14,282 bases of DNA from an uncultured Pedobacter sp. (GTDB taxonomy: Bacteria > Bacteroidota > Bacteroidia > Sphingobacteriales > Sphingobacteriaceae): positions 1 to 14,282 of the forward strand of contig CAMLDJ010000130.1 of the NCBI GenBank assembly GCA_946478755.1, read 5' to 3'. The position numbers and the translations under genes were made by a program. Under the pieces are notes generated by a model. The model was given only the letters and a program-made list of their open reading frames with translations. It searched no databases and was not told the origin of the DNA. Shown here one piece after another: positions 12,892 to 14,282 of the stretch (its first letter is position 1; each line of letters starts with the position of its first letter).

Positions 12892-14265
12892 TTATAAATT
12901 TGTGATAGGCCTATACTTTGGTACAAGGATCTTCATAATTATCCAGGCAATTAAATAAGCAACAGCGCAAATGGCAAACATGATGGTATAACCGGTTTCG
13001 ATATGTCCAAGCGCTTTATATTTATCAAACAGAAAACCACCTAGCTTTGTGATCAAAACACCGCCAATACCACCGGCCATGCCTCCTATACCGACAACAG
13101 AGCCAACAGCCTTTTTAGGGAACATGTCAGATACAGTTGTAAAGATATTAGCAGACCATGCCTGATGGGCAGAAGCACCTATACCGATTAGAAGAACAGG
13201 GATCCAGAAAGTAATGTGACCAAGTGGTTGTGCTGCAAGAACAACCAGGGGAAACAAAGCGATCACTAACATTGCTTTCATACGTCCGTCGTACACTCCG
13301 TGGCCCTTTTTTATAAAGTACATCGGAAACCAGCCGCCGCCAATACTACCAAACATGGTCATACTGTATAAAACAGCTAAAGGTATCATTACCTGTGTAT
13401 CAATCATTCCGTATTGGTCTTTAAGATATGCAGGTAACCAGAACAAGAAAAACCACCACACCCCATCTGTCATAAACTTACCGACAGTAAATGCCCAGGT
13501 CTGTCTGTAACCAAGTAATTTAAACCAGGCAACTTTTGCTTCCGGTGCTACACTTTCTTTCAAAGGGCTTTCGTGCTCGGCTTCATCGCTATTGATATAA
13601 GCAAACTCTTCAGGCGATAGCTTTTTCTGCTTTTCTGGTTTATCATAGAATTTAAGCCAGAATGCGAGCCATAAAAGGCCTACAGCACCAATGAGGATAA
13701 AAGCAGTTTCCCAACCCCAGTGTTTAGCTATATAAGGTACGGTTAATGGTGCCAGGATAGCACCAACATTGGATCCGGAGTTAAATATTCCCGTTGAAAA
13801 TGATCTTTCTTTTTTTGGGAAATACTCTGCAGTTGCCTTTATGGCCGCAGGAAAGTTTCCAGATTCACCAAAGCCCAGGACTGCTCTGGAGAACATAAAG
13901 CCGGCAATTGAAACCGATACAGCTCCGATGCCCACAAAACCCAAAATGGTCGATATGCCTTGTCCCAAAGGAATGGCCAAAGCATGTATAATCGCACCAA
14001 CAGACCAAATGATAATTGCCCATGCATAGCCTTTTTTTGTACCCAGCTTATCAATTATCCTACCTGCAAATAACATAGATATGGCATAGGTAAATTGGAA
14101 AACCGCTGCGATATCTGCATAATCACTATTGCTCCAACCAAATATCTCTTCCAGATGTGGCTTTAATAAGCTCAAAACCTGGCGATCAAGATAATTAACA
14201 GTTGTTGCAAAGAATAATAGTGCACAGATAGTCCACCGGTAGTTTCCCATTTTGGTCTCTTTCAT
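12892..14265 (-). CDS. exuT: MFS transporter, ExuT-like hexuronate:H+ symporter (anion:cation symporter family)
   Basis: This 457-residue inner-membrane protein has the hydrophobic pattern of a 12-helix major facilitator, with a hydrophilic central loop near residues 208-245. Features shared with E. coli ExuT and relatives are an early NYLDRQ segment, GRIIDKLGTKKGYA, the EYFPKKERSFSTGIFNSGSNVGA stretch after helix 4 split across 157-179, and the C-half GASAHQAWSAN and MFPKKAVGSVVGIGGMAG segments. It probably imports galacturonate, glucuronate or a related sugar acid with protons. ATG 14265 is taken as start; Met at 14250 is possible. gapN follows after 37 bp, pointing to one transcript. Its own promoter must lie beyond the window, since only 17 bp remain. 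Family placement is firm; the exact substrate is inferred. Confidence 0.85.
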   Translation of the reverse strand: MKETKMGNYRWTICALLFFATTVNYLDRQVLSLLKPHLEEIFGWSNSDYADIAAVFQFTYAISMLFAGRIIDKLGTKKGYAWAIIIWSVGAIIHALAIPLGQGISTILGFVGIGAVSVSIAGFMFSRAVLGFGESGNFPAAIKATAEYFPKKERSFSTGIFNSGSNVGAILAPLTVPYIAKHWGWETAFILIGAVGLLWLAFWLKFYDKPEKQKKLSPEEFAYINSDEAEHESPLKESVAPEAKVAWFKLLGYRQTWAFTVGKFMTDGVWWFFLFWLPAYLKDQYGMIDTQVMIPLAVLYSMTMFGSIGGGWFPMYFIKKGHGVYDGRMKAMLVIALFPLVVLAAQPLGHITFWIPVLLIGIGASAHQAWSANIFTTVSDMFPKKAVGSVVGIGGMAGGIGGVLITKLGGFLFDKYKALGHIETGYTIMFAICAVAYLIAWIIMKILVPKYRPITNL

Positions 14266-14282
14266 TATATTTGGTTTAATTT

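Overview
The window looks like a piece of a Bacteroidota chromosome, most likely family Sphingobacteriaceae (Pedobacter- or Mucilaginibacter-like). The reasons are a SusC/SusD outer-membrane uptake pair with an ECF sigma factor and FecR anti-sigma factor, a SusC carrying an N-terminal STN domain, candidate promoters of the Bacteroidota TTTG / TAnnTTTG type, and moderately AT-rich DNA. No RNA genes, insertion sequences, phage genes or CRISPR arrays were seen.

Left part (1-3629), an apparent amino-sugar salvage unit. A GH109-type NAD-dependent alpha-N-acetylgalactosaminidase with a Tat-like signal runs leftward off the window edge. Divergent from it are a LacI-family regulator and an APH-fold sugar kinase resembling N-acetylhexosamine 1-kinase (NahK). 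A LacI-type palindrome (CAAACGTTTG core) sits in the divergent intergenic region. A perfect 12-bp version (GCAAACGTTTGC) lies between the regulator and the kinase. A third site with 11 of 12 matches lies inside the GH109 gene. The simplest reading is that the exported enzyme releases GalNAc, the kinase makes the 1-phosphate in the cytoplasm, and the LacI protein controls both and itself.

Middle (3630-4001), a 372-bp convergent intergenic region rich in repeats. It holds four tandem 11-bp units, two further 11-bp-spaced repeats related to them in inverse orientation, a 36-bp direct repeat duplicated at exactly 60 bp, and a bidirectional intrinsic terminator.

Middle right (4002-10848, all minus strand), a sigma / anti-sigma / transporter cassette in the order ECF sigma, FecR, SusC, SusD. 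A hairpin terminator lies between FecR and SusC, so SusC-SusD probably has its own promoter, a likely target of the sigma factor. No glycan-degrading enzyme follows SusD inside the window, so the substrate cannot be read from the cassette itself.

Right part (11229-14265, minus strand), an ExuT-like hexuronate transporter followed after 37 bp by a GapN-type NADP-dependent non-phosphorylating glyceraldehyde-3-phosphate dehydrogenase, ending in a strong intrinsic terminator. The pairing suits uronate catabolism through 2-keto-3-deoxy-6-phosphogluconate, which yields pyruvate and glyceraldehyde-3-phosphate. The GapN protein has Gly where the ALDH general-base Glu normally sits.

Nothing here is clearly a new system. 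The items most worth a second look are the compact GalNAc regulon with its intragenic operator-like site, the helically phased 11-bp repeats, the altered GapN active site, and a small ORF overlapping the SusC start.
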